Below the pieces are notes generated by a model. That model searched no databases. It had not been told where the DNA came from and saw only the letters and a list, made by a program, of their open reading frames with translations. From Oreohelix idahoensis (taxonomy: Eukaryota > Mollusca > Gastropoda > Stylommatophora > Oreohelicidae): a stretch of 64,000 nucleotides of DNA. The DNA is taken from NCBI GenBank assembly GCA_024509875.1, contig JAMPIV010014850.1:124001-188000 (forward strand). Reading direction: 5' to 3'. A program made the translations under genes and the position numbers. This document shows positions 45,657 to 57,879 of the stretch, piece by piece (the stretch's first letter is position 1; each line of letters begins with the position of its first letter).

Positions 45657-48077
45657 TGTGGTAAAGTGGGATGTTATAAATATTTATAGGGGACTTAGTG
45701 TACTGACTGAGATCAGCTGTGAAGGTATCTATATCTAATAAGAGTAGTGTATTATAGATAACCTTACTTGCTGCCACATATATATATATATATCTCAGTC
45801 AGAATTATTCTGGAATAATGTGATGACTACGTTATATGTCTAAGGTATGTGTATGATGAAGTGTAAGTCATAACAACAACAGACAGATAAACAATTTAAT
45901 TTATTCCACCACACTTGACAACACTGTGACACTCACATACATATAACACTCTAAAGGATATCTTAAAGGAGTCACTGATAACTTTTCAAATAACAATATG
46001 TATTCATTGCTGTCATGAATGTATATGTGTCCTGATTCAAATACAAAGGGAACCAGGAATCACAATCAATTTTATTACAAGTTATATGTACAGAATTTAT
46101 CAATATGAATATTGTAGTGACATATATTATTAATAGTATCCTATGTGTGTCAGTTGTGTAGTAGTAATATGAGGTAATACTGGTTTTGTTTTGTTCAAGC
46201 TCTGTTGGTATTTGTCATCATGACTTCAATAGTTTGTTTCTATGGGAACTAGTATTGGAGATGTTCTCAGTTCCTGGTATTAAAACAATTTACTTCCCCT
46301 CTTAAGTTTATGTTACAATGTTATTTTAAGATGGGGGTACATAATGTTGAGCTCAGCTGGCCACATCAGCTTATCTTGCGTGATGGCGGCAGGAAAAGAC
46401 TCCTCTGCTCGATTTCTCCCCTGTGCTCTGGAGACACCTCACTGATAGCTAAATGGACCAAGGAGTATGCTGTCCGACTCTGGATTCAGCAAAGCTCTGA
46501 CCAGGTGCTGCTCAATAACGTTAAGACCACAGTCCCTGAAAACAAGAAGGATGTACCTTCTACTTTATAACTAATTGATACTCTAGTTCTACACTGAGCA
46601 CAATACATCACAAACATTGAGTTCAGAGCGTTAGGCCAACTGTCAGCTTCATCTGAAATACTTTATACCAGTATTTCCCTCCCTAATGGTTACTACGCCT
46701 CTGCAATTCCAGCATTATTTCTGTCTAATCAATAATCTAGGTGTCAGTGTACTGTTTGGCCATTCCATGCCGTTTTACTTTCCTCCGACACCTTCTGTTC
46801 AGGCTGGAGCATTATAGACTTTACATCATGTTTGCTACTGAACTACACATATATACAGGCATAAATTAACAATTTACATTCAATTTTCATTAAAAGATAT
46901 TGAATATTTCAAGCTTACCACAATTCATGGAAATAATAATAAACAGTTTCGTTGACCGGCAATGAATATAGCACAACTCCGATCTGCCGATGTTCCAGGC
47001 TTTATTTTATAAAAAATATACACTGGTGCTCAACGTACTGCTTCTTAGTAGGTTTATTACAAGATGTGGCGATGAACAGACGCTCTGAATCGAGTATATT
47101 GGCAGCTCTAACCAATGAAACCCTGTCCACACATCTTTTCAAAAAAAATTTACTACTACTCCCGTTTCCCCTGACAACGAAAGATAGTATTTATAGCCCG
47201 ACCAATCGTGTTTAGTCTTATATTTGTTGCGCTCCAATCAATTAGGAGTTAACATGGTAGGCTATTTCCGTAACGTAAGGTTTTTTCAAACACGTTATAA
47301 AAAAATTGTATGAGCAGAAATGATTTCATGCTGTCAGGTATCCCCACTATTTTATTTTGGTTATAATTTATTAATTCCTAGACTATTTGCGTAACGTTTT
47401 ACATATTCTTTGTCAGCAAACCCTAAGGAACCCAAATATATATATTTAATAGAGCTAATATGCTGCGTTCAAAATATGCAATTTCTTCTACCTCCTGTTT
47501 CGAAGATGTGCTGTCTGGGTACTGTAATGTTTTCAAACGTAAACCCATCTATTGTCATCTTTCCTAATAAGAGTTTTTCAGGATTTAAAAACCTAACTCT
47601 GGGAAGGGTAGTGAATTTTATCACTGTCGATTTGAAATAAAGTTAGTGCATGTGGCCTTACACGCGTGATGGCAGCAATTGTGTATCGCGCGACGCGTGT
47701 TTAGTGTTGCACGTGTTCGGCTTTATGCCTCTCCCTTCTCTCTATCCTTTAGTCCATCTGTCTTTAGTTACGCCGTGTATAAAATGGAATGAATGAAATA
47801 TTAAAATTAGGTCATTGTTCAGCTTGCGTATCTCAATGTTTTTCCAAGAAATACAGCACACGTTTCATTGAAGAAAGCGGGTAATAATACAGTAGGCTTT
47901 TACTATCAACGTGAAAGCGTTACAATTTGCCGACGAAGTAGAAAACAAGGGGGATTTCGAGTACAGTAATTGTGACAGCACTGTTCTTTACCATTCTTCT
48001 TCCTTTTATTAAATTTATTTGTTAGGCTTTGCATTTACGTTTTAATTTATATATGGGGATTAGAATAATTCATGACA
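45657..48077 (-). mobile_element. Solo LTR, gypsy family A
   Basis: 2,421 bp. In plus sense it starts TGTGGTAAAGTGGG and ends TTCATGACA; a perfect 5-bp TSD, GTGAG, lies at 45652-45656 and 48078-48082. It aligns throughout with the 3' LTR at 59796-62214. The sequence beyond 48077 is neither PPT nor pol and that below 45657 is not a PBS, so it is a solo LTR. Minus orientation follows from the 59796-64000 element. Confidence 0.95.
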
Positions 48078-48377
48078 GTGAGGTCAAAGAAATATTAATA
48101 ATTTGAACTGGTAGGGAATAAATACGAACAGCAGTCACATATTTATATAACACCCTTGGAGCATATGATAGGTCTAGCGATGTGACTTACCTATAGGTTC
48201 TCTTCTACAGCTATCATCGAGAACTGTGCAGTTAACTACCTGACTTGCTTTGTGCCCTCCCTACCTCTGGTTCACCAGTTTTTTGGTCCATTTCTGGGAA
48301 CTACTTTTATAATTTTCTATTCAACATCCATCTCACCACAATAATGATGGTCACCCCACTTCATAAAGTTGAGACCT

Positions 48378-49870
48378 TGTGGTAAGTGAGAGGTTATTGA
48401 TGTTACTACACTAAGGGTAAACAAAGTGAGGTCCAGCTGTGTAAGTTCTCTGAGTCTAATTGATAATGATGATGTTCTCAGGGTCCCTATCCGCTACCTC
48501 TCTAAGATCTCACTCTGTGTAAAATAATCTCTGTGATGTTGTGTGGCAAGTGTCTAGGGTAATGTATCTATTGTGATGTATGAACAATGTCAAACATAAC
48601 TTTAACTCAATAAAAGTGAAGTAAGTAAGACTGTTGGTAAAGTTATATTAATATATTACAATTTTTTTATTTTCCTGTACCTCAATTCTTTTGGGACAGG
48701 ACTGTTTTCACATCAAGAAAATTTTATTTACAACATATAAATAAATAAAGAGGACCCTTTGTCCATAACTGGTATATTAAAAGTGTCACTGTATGTGTAT
48801 CCCACAGTCTGATTTAATAATTTCTATAACAAAGAGTCAGTTTGGTGATGGTCTGTTGGTATCATCACGCCCACAGGAATTTCTGTTCTGGTTGTGGAAA
48901 TTGTTAAGATGAGATTTCATATGCCCATTTAAAGGGACTTGACCTGACAGCCTGTCTGAGGTGGATGACTGTAGACTATGCAAGGTCAACACAAGAGTTG
49001 TCTTCTGACCACAGATGCAGCATGCAGCTTTACTGAGGCTTCAATGTATACAAGGTCTGCCTGCACCAGGTTTCCTGCCACCACCAAGTAATAGGCAATA
49101 TAACCCTGAAAAAGGATATTCCCTCCCTTTTATATGCTGGCTATAACAATTCCACAACTAATCAATACTAAGATTTTCTGGGATCAGTCACGTGTGCGAA
49201 CCATTTGCACCAGACCCTATTTTCTTTGACTTCACTCCGTCCTGTGTTTACATTCTTCTTCCCATATGGCTGCAACGCCCCTGTCACCTTAAGCATTGAT
49301 TGTCCTCCCTAAAATCAGCTGGGGTATACAATTTTCTTCTTGTGACCTGTTAAATCTTTTGTTCAAACATCCTAGGTATTTTTTTATGTGTCATTAGAAC
49401 AATGTGGCACTGCAGAAGATTGCTAGTGGCCTCTGGACTTACAGCCGTAAGATTTTATGGCAATATTCAAACACAAATTAGTTTTACTTCCCTCTAAGTC
49501 TGCTTAGGCCTTCCTACTTAGGCTGTCGTAACCTCTTCCAATTGGCAATGTCGAACAACAAAATATGGCGCACAATCTGTGGCCAGTTACATGCTAATGA
49601 AATACTAATACTTATTTATCTTACCGCAAGTAAAGAATAATCACACAATCACAGGATTGACTAGCAGTAAATGGCTCAATTCCAGACTGCTGTGTCGTCC
49701 AGACGGCAAAGGCATTTGTCACCAACACTTTGCATCTGCTCTCAACCTTTCTGTGCTTAAGTTTTTTCTCAAATGGCGGACTTATTCAAGCAAGGTTAAA
49801 AGTTATCAATTCCAACCAGCCAATCAAAAGACGCGTCAAAAAAATTAACTAATTTTGGACCATAAACATT
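48378..49870 (-). repeat. LTR-D, gypsy LTR-like sequence (right end uncertain)
   Basis: Starts TGTGGTAAGTGAGAGG, and its first 250 bp run parallel to LTR-C and LTR-A (aggtccagctgtgtaag, tgtctagggtaatgta). The other end is not fixed: no matching TSD was found, and the end is placed by rough similarity to the end of LTR-C. Confidence 0.5.
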
Positions 49871-50920
49871 GAGCGTTGTTCAGTGTGTTCGCTCGTCTGA
49901 TTTTATTTATATATTATATATCTCAGTTATTTATAGACCGATTTTTAATATCAAAATTGATTATTAAACGGCCAGCTGTCCTCTATCTACCCCTATAGGT
50001 TTCCTTTATTTATTTCTCCCCGTTTTCATCTGTGTAATTTTTAAGTAATTAATTGTGCTTTTTCCCGAACTGAAAATATTAATAAAATAAATGTTTCTAC
50101 GTCAAGATAGTTTTATTAATGGGAAATCTTTATGGTATTATGTTAATCAATATCAGCGCTACAATTCCAGATATCTCTTTCCTTTTAATTCTCTTTAGTT
50201 TTTGAGGAATAAATTATTTAATTTTTGTTAAAAACACATATTAGACATTTTTCTCACTCCAACCAAAAATTTTATCGTCACTATAAAACGAGGTAACAAT
50301 CCGATTGGTTGTTAATTTTTACGCCGTTCGTTAATAAATATTTAGGGGGGAGTGTTTTTGGGGGTAGTAACCTTTTTAACTTGGTGTAGTAGAAAAATTC
50401 AAATTCTTTAGTCAAATTGTTGGCGGTTGATTTTACGGTGGCCTTGAGACAAATTTCAAGTGCAGTAGTTAGTAATAGATTTTAGGAGTACGTTAGTTAA
50501 TTTTCAAGCGGAGAAATTTGAGCGGGGTGTCACACAGATTTACTTTACTAAAGACCTCATTTTTAAAATTGAGTGAGATGTTCGTGTAAGTTTGCATGTG
50601 TGAAGAAACAAACACACACATGCACACACAATTTATGCCGGGTCACAAGAACCGTTATTAATAGATATCTTTAGCAAGAGAACATCTTTTTATACGTAAA
50701 GAAATAGACATTTTGCCCTTTTTTTTCAAGCTATTTAGCATTATTAATAAAACCTATTTAATTATATCGTAGAAAACTCAAGAGGTGCAGATAAAAACGA
50801 AGAGAATCAATTTGCAAAAAATTTCTGTCCAGCATTTAGCAACAATATTTATTATTAAAATAAAAAAAAGCATCAATAATTAGATTGGTAAAGACGCTCC
50901 ATATTAAAGTGGTTTCAGAT
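49871..50920. other. No gene recognised
   Basis: Very AT-rich; no feature identified. Confidence 0.4.
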
Positions 50921-50924
50921 TATC

Positions 50925-51240
50925 ATCTTCTTCTTCCTCGTTCGTCCCGAAAAGGACGTTGGTTGCGTAGTGTCTGTTTACAGCGAAGCTGCGATATCTG
51001 CGCCTTTCGACCAACACAACCGATTTCAGCACGGCATTTTTGGGGACCGGGTTTGCCTTCCCTCTTCGATCCCTACTCTCTCAGCCAGACTGCAGTGATG
51101 CAGCCTGTTTCCAGGACCACCACGTGGAGGTGGTGTAGGGTCTTGGTCAGCTCTGGTTTGCTGACCCTGACGCAAGCAGTCAAGCTATGGGTCGCTGACT
51201 GCATTCTCTTTTGCTGCATCTTTGGGTCCCGTTACAAATT
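50925..51240 (-). mobile_element. SINE-B-like repeat, copy 3
   Basis: Reverse complement of the family. The GAA tail appears as cttcttcttcctcg at the low end, followed by the hairpin gtcccgaaaaggac (50944-50957; GTCCTTTTCGGGAC in element sense, pairing kept by a U-G pair). The body matches with ggaccgggtttgcc and accaccacgtggaggtgg. Confidence 0.8.
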
Positions 51241-51465
51241 ATGAAAATGTTAAGCTACAAAAGAAAATAGTTAATTTTAACACTGTATTCATTAGGGTAA
51301 CTCAGACAGGGAGAGAACTGTTGCTTAAACAAACAAATCAATGATATATTTAAACTTAAAGTGGTAACTCTAAATAGTCATTACTTATGTAAACATCACA
51401 TTAATTAAAACAAAGATTTATCACTTAGGTGCATTTTTTATGAGACACTGGTTACAGACACAGAG

Positions 51466-51672
<207 letters not shown>

Positions 51673-52004
51673 TATAGAGAAAACCAAACCATTATAACAG
51701 ATTATTTACTATCCGTATGTGTTCGTTTGTACAGCCGATAGAATAGCATGGCTCTCTCTCTTACAAACCTCTACACCTCACGGTAGAAGAGGAACGACTA
51801 AAGTAAGTAAGTATTTGTTCGTTTGCTTACATTACCAAATAAGATTATATCGCGTTTGTCCGGTGTTATTTGTTTACTAATAGTCTATTTGTTTGTGTAA
51901 TACATGAAGAGAACTCAACAAAAAGTCAGTACACAGCCCAATTACAAGAAACTTTTCAATACAGCCACAAAACAGAGACACGCGAGATTCTTCTTCTTCT
52001 TTTT

Positions 52005-52110
52005 TTTAAAATAAAGTTTTGCCTCGTTTTGGCGAGGCGCGTCTCGTTCAATCTAGAAGGTTATATTAGGGCGCATCTCCAAATATAAAAGATCTTCAGG
52101 TTTTATTTTT
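52005..52110 (+). repeat. Repeat Y, copy 2
   Basis: aaagttttgcctcgttttgg, gcgaggcgcgtc, ggttatattagggcgcat and an aaatataaaagatct end, as in the copies at 21395 and 54245. Confidence 0.8.
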
Positions 52111-52361
52111 GTTTTAGATGTAGAAACAATGTGAGAGAGTCTAAGAAAGAACACACCAGATTTGTTACAAACAAAGAAAAATGTATGTATAAACTTGGTG
52201 AGAAAAAGATCACTAGATAAGCCTAATAAGTCCCATTTAAATTCATTCCGAAATAATCAATCAACGGAATAGTCAAGTCAGCTTTATTGCATGGCTCTGA
52301 AACATGGAGAACAACAGTGACAACTAGAAAAATATAGATTTTCGTAAATGGGTCAATCAAT

Positions 52362-52640
52362 CAACACCCTTTAGCTTCCCGTGAGGCATAGGCCTTCAAC
52401 AAACACATGTTAAGACCTACTGTCACGTGCCATCAGCAAACACATGCTAAGACCTACTGTCACGTGCCATCAGCAAAAATTATTTCCACAACTTCCTAAT
52501 CATTTTCACTTCTGTCTCTAGTTCGCTTTTCCAAGTGTTTTTGGGTTTACACCTTCCTCTTTTCCCATGGGAATCCCAGAACAAGGACCGTCTTGTTCTG
52601 CTGTCACCTGTGCAGTTTTCCCTTGTTCGTTTAGAGTGTG
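52362..52640 (-). pseudogene. LINE C-terminal tail and 3' end, copy 2
   Basis: Minus-strand fragments read NPKTLGKAN and, across shifts, LMARDS and HVFVEGLCLTGS before gctaaagggtgttgatt. A 38-bp segment (aagacctactgtcacgtgcc core) is tandemly duplicated at 52400-52475. Same tail as 21647-21730. Confidence 0.6.
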
Positions 52641-53179
52641 ATTGTTCCAGGTGCCAATACTGGAGATTTTCCTATACGAAAAAACAAGCTTAGTCGGCAA
52701 CACAGACGCCTCTCAGCTTTCTCTGTGTTGCTTCAAGAGCCTCCTTCCAGAGGAACATCTTCTGTCTTGGACGGCTGAATTGATTTATATTCTGTGTTTG
52801 CTGAATATTTTTCTTTTTTTAAACTTTTTTTTACAGGATGATGTAACCAGCCGTGCCCAACCCTCCTTAGTCGTATTTTACGACTTGCCTGGTAAGGTAC
52901 AGTGTTACTATTCTTTGCTCCCCTTTCGGACCACTGTGACACATGGGCATGAAGAGGACAAAGCAAGCATGGAAAGTTCTTGAACGGATGTCACAGAACA
53001 GGAGGGATTGATATGTTTTTCTTGAGGAACTGTGCTTTATGACGAACCGACAGGTATTTATAATGATGGCACACCTGTCTTGTTCCCACTCAACGACGTA
53101 CAAAACATAAAGGTAAAAGGTAGTCCCTTAGCAAATACTACCGTAGGGGAGTGAAGTGTTACAGACTTCACCCCATTAT

Positions 53180-53358
53180 GTCCAGCTTTATCAGGTGGGG
53201 TGTTCAGTTTCCTTCCTCGCTGTCTTTGCCTTCCCTAACCCAAGAGCAGAGGCGGGTACCCATTAACAGCGATGCAGACTGGAGCATGATGCTTCAAGGT
53301 TTCGACCCCGTAACCCGGTAAGTTCGCTGCGAGAGGAAAGCGGTCTAACTGCTCAGCC
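53180..53358 (-). mobile_element. tRNA-derived SINE (family F)
   Basis: Minus-strand head tggctgagcagttagaccg (A-box-like) with ggtcgaaacc (B-box-like), and body taatgggtacccgcctctgc. No TSD determined. Confidence 0.6.
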
Positions 53359-53369
53359 ATCATCACTTA

Positions 53370-53518
53370 TCGATTGACAGAATGGTCAGAGCTCTGGTCT
53401 CTCGCGGCAAAGGTGCCGAGTTAAATTCACGGAATCGATACGCTCGAATCTACCCAGCTCTAAATTGGGCACCTGACATTGCCCTTGAGTTAAGGGAGGA
53501 AAGGGTGGCAAGTCTAGG
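53370..53518 (+). mobile_element. tRNA-like SINE (family G)
   Basis: Plus-strand cagaatggtcagagctctgg then gtgccgagttaaattcac, followed by acccagctctaaattgggca and cctgacattgccc. The cccagctctaa..gggtacct-like core also occurs in SINE-E. It lies head to head with the preceding SINE. Confidence 0.55.
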
Positions 53519-53523
53519 AAATA

Positions 53524-54124
53524 TACTACTGGACAAAAGTTGAGGGCCGCCATTCAGTTTAGACAAGGTTTATATAATTCTTCGTGAGCAGGGTCGATTT
53601 TCCAAATGTCCGGTAGCTTGAAATCTCTCAAGAAGTCTCTGAATGGTAGAGTGGGACACTGCTAAACGTCTTGCAACATGACGAACAGATTGACCATCCT
53701 GAATCCATGCCATGGCTCGACCACGGTCTACAGTGCTGAGACTTCTCCTTGGTGGCATGGCTAATGCAGTGATCATTTCGACCACTTGTCATACTGATTT
53801 ATTGCATACCAACGGTGAACACTCTTCACCGATGATCATTTTCCACGTGCATTCAAATTCAACTCACTTTTTCACCTTTTGAACTAGTGGGGCGTGTTGC
53901 AAAAACCACGAGTTTTTGCAGCAACAATGGCAATTTTCACGTGCGGGTTAAAGTGACCCAGTTTTTGGACATTTAAAAAAAATTAACCTAGTGCACACCG
54001 AAATGTATACACATTTCTCTGAGCTCAGTTTTAATGACATTTTCACTTGTCTTTACAGTTTGCCAATCAATTATATAAACCTTGTCTAAACTGAATGGCG
54101 GCCCTTAACTTTTGTCCAGTAGTA
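53524..54124 (-). mobile_element. Tc1-derived MITE, 601 bp, keeping only the transposase DNA-binding part
   Basis: Terminal inverted repeats of about 56 bp start TACTACTGGACAAAAGTT on both ends with one mismatch, and there are TA flanks (53522-53523, 54125-54126). On the minus strand 53785-53570 encodes 71 codons with RGRAMAWIQDGQSVRHVARR and LAVSHSTIQRLLERFQATGH, the N-terminal HTH of Tc1-like transposases. It is then cut off before any DDE domain. Non-autonomous deletion derivative. Confidence 0.92.
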
Positions 54125-54244
54125 TAGTTACCCCCACCTCTCGATGCTGGACCTAGTATAGTGAAGTCTTTAACAATTTACTTCCCTACGACCATATCCG
54201 CTAAGGGACCTTTATTATTATCATCAACGATGTAAACTCAATTG

Positions 54245-54365
54245 AAATTATAAAATAAAATTTTGCTTCGTTTTGGCAAGGCGCACCAGGTTCAACCTAG
54301 GCACAGCGAGCGTTGGTTATATTAGGGCGCATGTTCAAATAGAAAAAAAAAAAACCTGATTAGGT
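54245..54365 (+). repeat. Repeat Y, copy 3
   Basis: aaaattttgcttcgttttgg, caaggcgcacc, ggttatattagggcgcatgt and an A-rich end. Confidence 0.75.
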
Positions 54366-54849
54366 ACCAATATTGAACTGTCAGATACGTTTTCAAATGT
54401 ATGCCCATTTTTTTGGGTGGGACCTGTTACTGTGCTACTTTGTCAGATTGGTTGTTTGTCATAGGAATAAATATACTTAATCAAACATATGTGGAAAAAT
54501 AAAAATAAATAAAAATCTCCATACACATAAACAAAACCGATGTGGACAGAAAAAAAAAAATAAATAAATAAAAACACGCCTACGAGTTTCCGCTCCGAGC
54601 ATACATTCTCTCACGCCTGAAAGATCAAAGAGTTCCGTCTGATGCAACCAGCAAAACCTGTGTACACATAAATGTCAGGCTAACATCAGATATACACACA
54701 TGTGGTAAAATCTAGTCGTAAACAAACCTAGAACACCCGCACTTTAATAAGTAGAAAGTAAGACCCGCGGAAGCAATGAGAAGGATGTCACATTTGAATA
54801 TTTAAAAAGAAAATTAAATTAACAAAATTACACATTCAAAGACACACAA

Positions 54850-55430
54850 TAGAAGAATCTACTACTACTACTGTTACTCGTACTTCTACTACAACTACTA
54901 CTATCCCTAATATTTCTATGAAACTACTACTGCTGCTGTTATTGTTACTGCTACTGCAACTACTATTACCACCACCATCACCGCCACTACAACAACTACT
55001 ACTACAGCTGCTGTTGTTACTGCTACTACAACTACTACTATCCTTAACACAATTACGAAACTACTACTACTACTGCTCCTGTTGTTACTGATACTACTAC
55101 TACCACCACCACCGCCACTACTACTACTACTACCATCAGTAATATTTCTATGAAACTACTACTGCTGCTGTTATTATTACTGCTACTGCAACTACTATTA
55201 CCACCACCATCACCGCCACTACAACAACTACTACTACTACTGCTGCTGTTGTTACTGCTACTACTCCTATCACCACCACCACCACCACTACTACTACTAC
55301 CTCTTCCTACTTCTTACTTCCTTCTCCATCTTCTTCTGCTTTTTCCTCTTCTTCTTCATCCTATTACTGTTCTACTTCTTCTTCTTCTTCCTCTACTTTT
55401 TCTTCTGCTTCATCTTCTTCTCTCTCATAT
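54850..55430 (+). repeat. Imperfect trinucleotide array (ACT/CTG/CTT)
   Basis: About 580 bp of ACT-type triplets grading into CTT. A longer block beginning aatatttctatgaaactact recurs at about 54910 and 55140, so the array also has higher-order duplication. Leu-rich frames are artefacts. Confidence 0.9.
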
Positions 55431-55520
55431 AACCATATATACTTCTCTTATAATGTTGGAACCCCGTCTCTGGTTCCTCTCGTCACCATGCAGTTCCTCC
55501 CTCGAGTGGGATGGAGAAGG

Positions 55521-55760
55521 TTAAGCTGCAATTCTGCTCCTCTCATGAAGCCAACAGTCTTGGAGGACATGTTCTACTGTTTGTTTATCCTCCCAACATG
55601 GACACATATCTGTCTGCCGGATTATCAATGTGTTGAACAGATCGTATCTGAGCCTTCCATTACCGGTTCTCAGTCTGAAAAGTATCACTTGATCTCTACT
55701 TGGCAAGCAGTAGTATGGTACGGTTCTGCTGTATTGGTCTCTGGGTGTTCCTTATGCAAT
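55521..55760 (-). pseudogene. LINE zinc-knuckle C-terminal tail
   Basis: The minus strand reads SRDQVILFRLRTGNGRLRYD, then LFNTLIIRQTDMCPCWEDKQ and TVEHVLQDCWLH, the same kind of Cys/His tail as LINE-1b (2794-3057). Only this tail is left. Confidence 0.8.
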
Positions 55761-55884
55761 TTGTCTCTATAGATGTTCTGATTACTGTTTATTTGGTTTG
55801 GTTTGGGGTTAAGGACTATCTTCATTGCTCACGGACAACTCCATCAGTGATCCAGTCTCCTACCTTACATCACACAAGGTGGAT

Positions 55885-55990
55885 CTCATCACAGTGCACG
55901 AACTCTGCAGCACCGGCGAGAATCCCAATGTGTGTATATAGGAATCACACATTCTATAAATATTTTTGTGGTAGGTATGTTCCTAATTTT
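55885..55990 (+). repeat. Repeat P, copy 2
   Basis: Matches the first 110 bases of the window: cagtgcacgaactc, gcagcaccggcgaga, aatcacacattct and aaatatttttgtgg. Confidence 0.6.
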
Positions 55991-56065
55991 TAAGGGGAGG
56001 TTTATATTTTAGTGATTAATTCATTTGTGTGCTGTGAAGTGTGTAGAATGTGTTAGAAAACTACG

Positions 56066-56760
56066 GTGTGTTGCTGGCGGACTTACAGGCTTGTGTATAA
56101 TTCTGGAGGCAAAAGCCAGACTTGTGAAATATTCAAAATAACTGAGAATGATGGCAAAAGTGTGTCTGTGGGTTTAGAAAAGCATTTAAAGAATTATTTC
56201 TTGAGCGAATGTACCACACTTACCGGGAACGTAAGGAAGGATGAAAGCGATTGTTTTACTGGATTGTTTAAGTTATTACTTAAGTATTTTATACTAGACC
56301 AAATCATTGTATGGAGGCAGATCATGGACAAATGGCTCTAACAAAGGATTTAGAGGGAAAGTGTAGTCACGGTGAACTGGTTGTGGGTAATACTGATATA
56401 AATTGTCCTGTGCATCTGCTAGCACACTATCTGAAACTGTCTATTATCCCCAACTTTTGTGATAATGGGATAGTGATGGACCATATGGGGGTTACATTTG
56501 TTTTGTTTCAGGTTCTATCCTGTATAACCTCACACACCTTAAGGAGTCAGCCAATACTGCGGGACCCTGTGGTACGAGAGCTCTGGTTGTCTATATGGCG
56601 GGTCACTCAATATCCACTGCCGGGAAGAACTTCATATGAAATTTCCGTCCCTGTCAGGAATGTGCCAGTCCTAACTACCGGAGATAAGTGGCCAAACAAG
56701 GCTACTGCTCAGAATATCCTGATGACACCACCATAGTAAAAATCAAGATTCTAATAAAGA
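56066..56760 (+). other. Unidentified overlapping open frames
   Basis: Two open frames (56066-56341, 91 codons; 56311-56736, 141 codons) overlap by 31 bases in different frames. A third frame near 56515-56640 reads NLTHLKESANTAGPCGTRAL and VVYMAGHSISTAGKNF. No domain is recognised. It may be an old element, or nothing. Confidence 0.25.
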
Positions 56761-56764
56761 CATA

Positions 56765-57445
56765 TTATATGATGAAAAGTGTGGACAAAGATATAACCAG
56801 TAATAACTACACATTCAAGGGACAGTGACATAAACTTGTTAGTATTATATAAAGGTTCTTCCAACGGAGATAATTAACCAAAGTGATAACCTACAACAAG
56901 TTTAATGACTTTTGAGACTTTTTGATTATTTTCCAATGTTTATTGATTTAATGTTGTAATTGAATTTGATTTCATTTCAAGCTTTTCAAACAGAAAAGAG
57001 AATATGTATAAAATAAATTGTAAATATTTACCAGCAGACTTACTTACTTACTTAAGTTGAGTTCAAGTTCTTGTTGGTAAATAATTTGGTTAATACCCCT
57101 AGCAGAGTCAATAATAACAATATAATCATAGGAGGATCTTGAGAGGGAGCCCATAGGGATCTAGGAACATATAATATCATCATACCTAGAAACTTATACA
57201 GCTTGATCCTACCTTTGATGTCGATACACCCTTATTCTTTTCAGAAAAGGGGGTATTTCTTATAAGACCAGTCTCTTATCTGGCACTATCCTGGTATCAC
57301 CTGATACAACTTTTTGTCCAGGATATCTTTTTATTTCAATAATATCTACCCTCTCGCGACAACAGGCAACCTTTTCACTCTGGCACGCCTCGTGTGTTTC
57401 AACAACGTCTCAAAATGTTAGCAGTAATTCAAACCACTCATTGCT
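56765..57445. other. No gene recognised
   Basis: AT-rich intronic DNA without a recognised feature. Confidence 0.4.
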
Positions 57446-57449
57446 AGAC

Positions 57450-57550
57450 CATAAGTTCTTTTATACTTGGACATGCGCCCTTATATAACCCACATACCTT
57501 GTGTCTAGACTGAACGCAGCGCGCCTCGCCAAAAGTCCTATTTAAAATTT
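57450..57550 (-). repeat. Repeat Y, copy 4
   Basis: Reverse orientation: cttggacatgcgcccttata and gcgcgcctcgccaaaagt, ending about 20 bp from the RECQL4 donor at 57567. Confidence 0.75.
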
Positions 57551-57567
57551 CAAACAAAGTCTCTTAC

Positions 57568-57703
57568 CGTTAAGATCTGCGGATGTCTGCATGGATGTTC
57601 TGATCAGCGTGGCCACTCTTTCCGTATGCTCCCGCCTGGAGCAGTAGATTAAGATACTCTGGCATGACCGGAACCTCTCGCCCTTGAGCAAATTTATCAA
57701 AGC
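57568..57703 (-). CDS. RECQL4: RECQL4 helicase, exon with motif IV
   Basis: 136-nt internal exon. Acceptor tgtcaatgtccccag/GCTTTG (57704), donor AACG/gtaagag (57567). It encodes ALINLLKGERFRSCQSILIY and CSRREHTERVATLIRTSMQT, the start of the second helicase lobe (motif IV region), and continues in phase into the exon at 38379-38692. GERF, YC.RRE.TERVA.L.RT is the RECQL4-type sequence at this place. It starts at phase 0 and ends at phase 1. The preceding exon, with Walker A and the DExH box, is not in the window up to 64000. Confidence 0.9.
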
Positions 57704-57789
57704 CTGGGGACATTGACAAAACAGTTAGTTAAATTTATTCAATCGGGAATTTCCTAACCTAATTTAGCAACAAGTGTATTATTCAAATT

Positions 57790-57792
<3 letters not shown>

Positions 57793-57830
<38 letters not shown>

Positions 57831-57868
57831 CGCGTGTGCTTGTTTTTTTTTTTTTTGTTGTTTTTTTT
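57793..57868. repeat. (GT)n(GC)n and poly-T tract
   Basis: GT units to 57822, then GC units, then T runs broken by G, close upstream of the RECQL4 acceptor (57704). Confidence 0.9.
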
Positions 57869-57879
57869 CATGCAGATTT

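Noticed and set aside
50925..51244. 119-codon plus frame resembling frames antisense to the two other SINE-B copies
   Set aside because: Shared because the DNA repeat is shared; the GAA tail marks the opposite strand as the element's sense strand.
55150..55524. Leucine-rich 124-codon frame
   Set aside because: Produced by the CTA/CTT triplet array.
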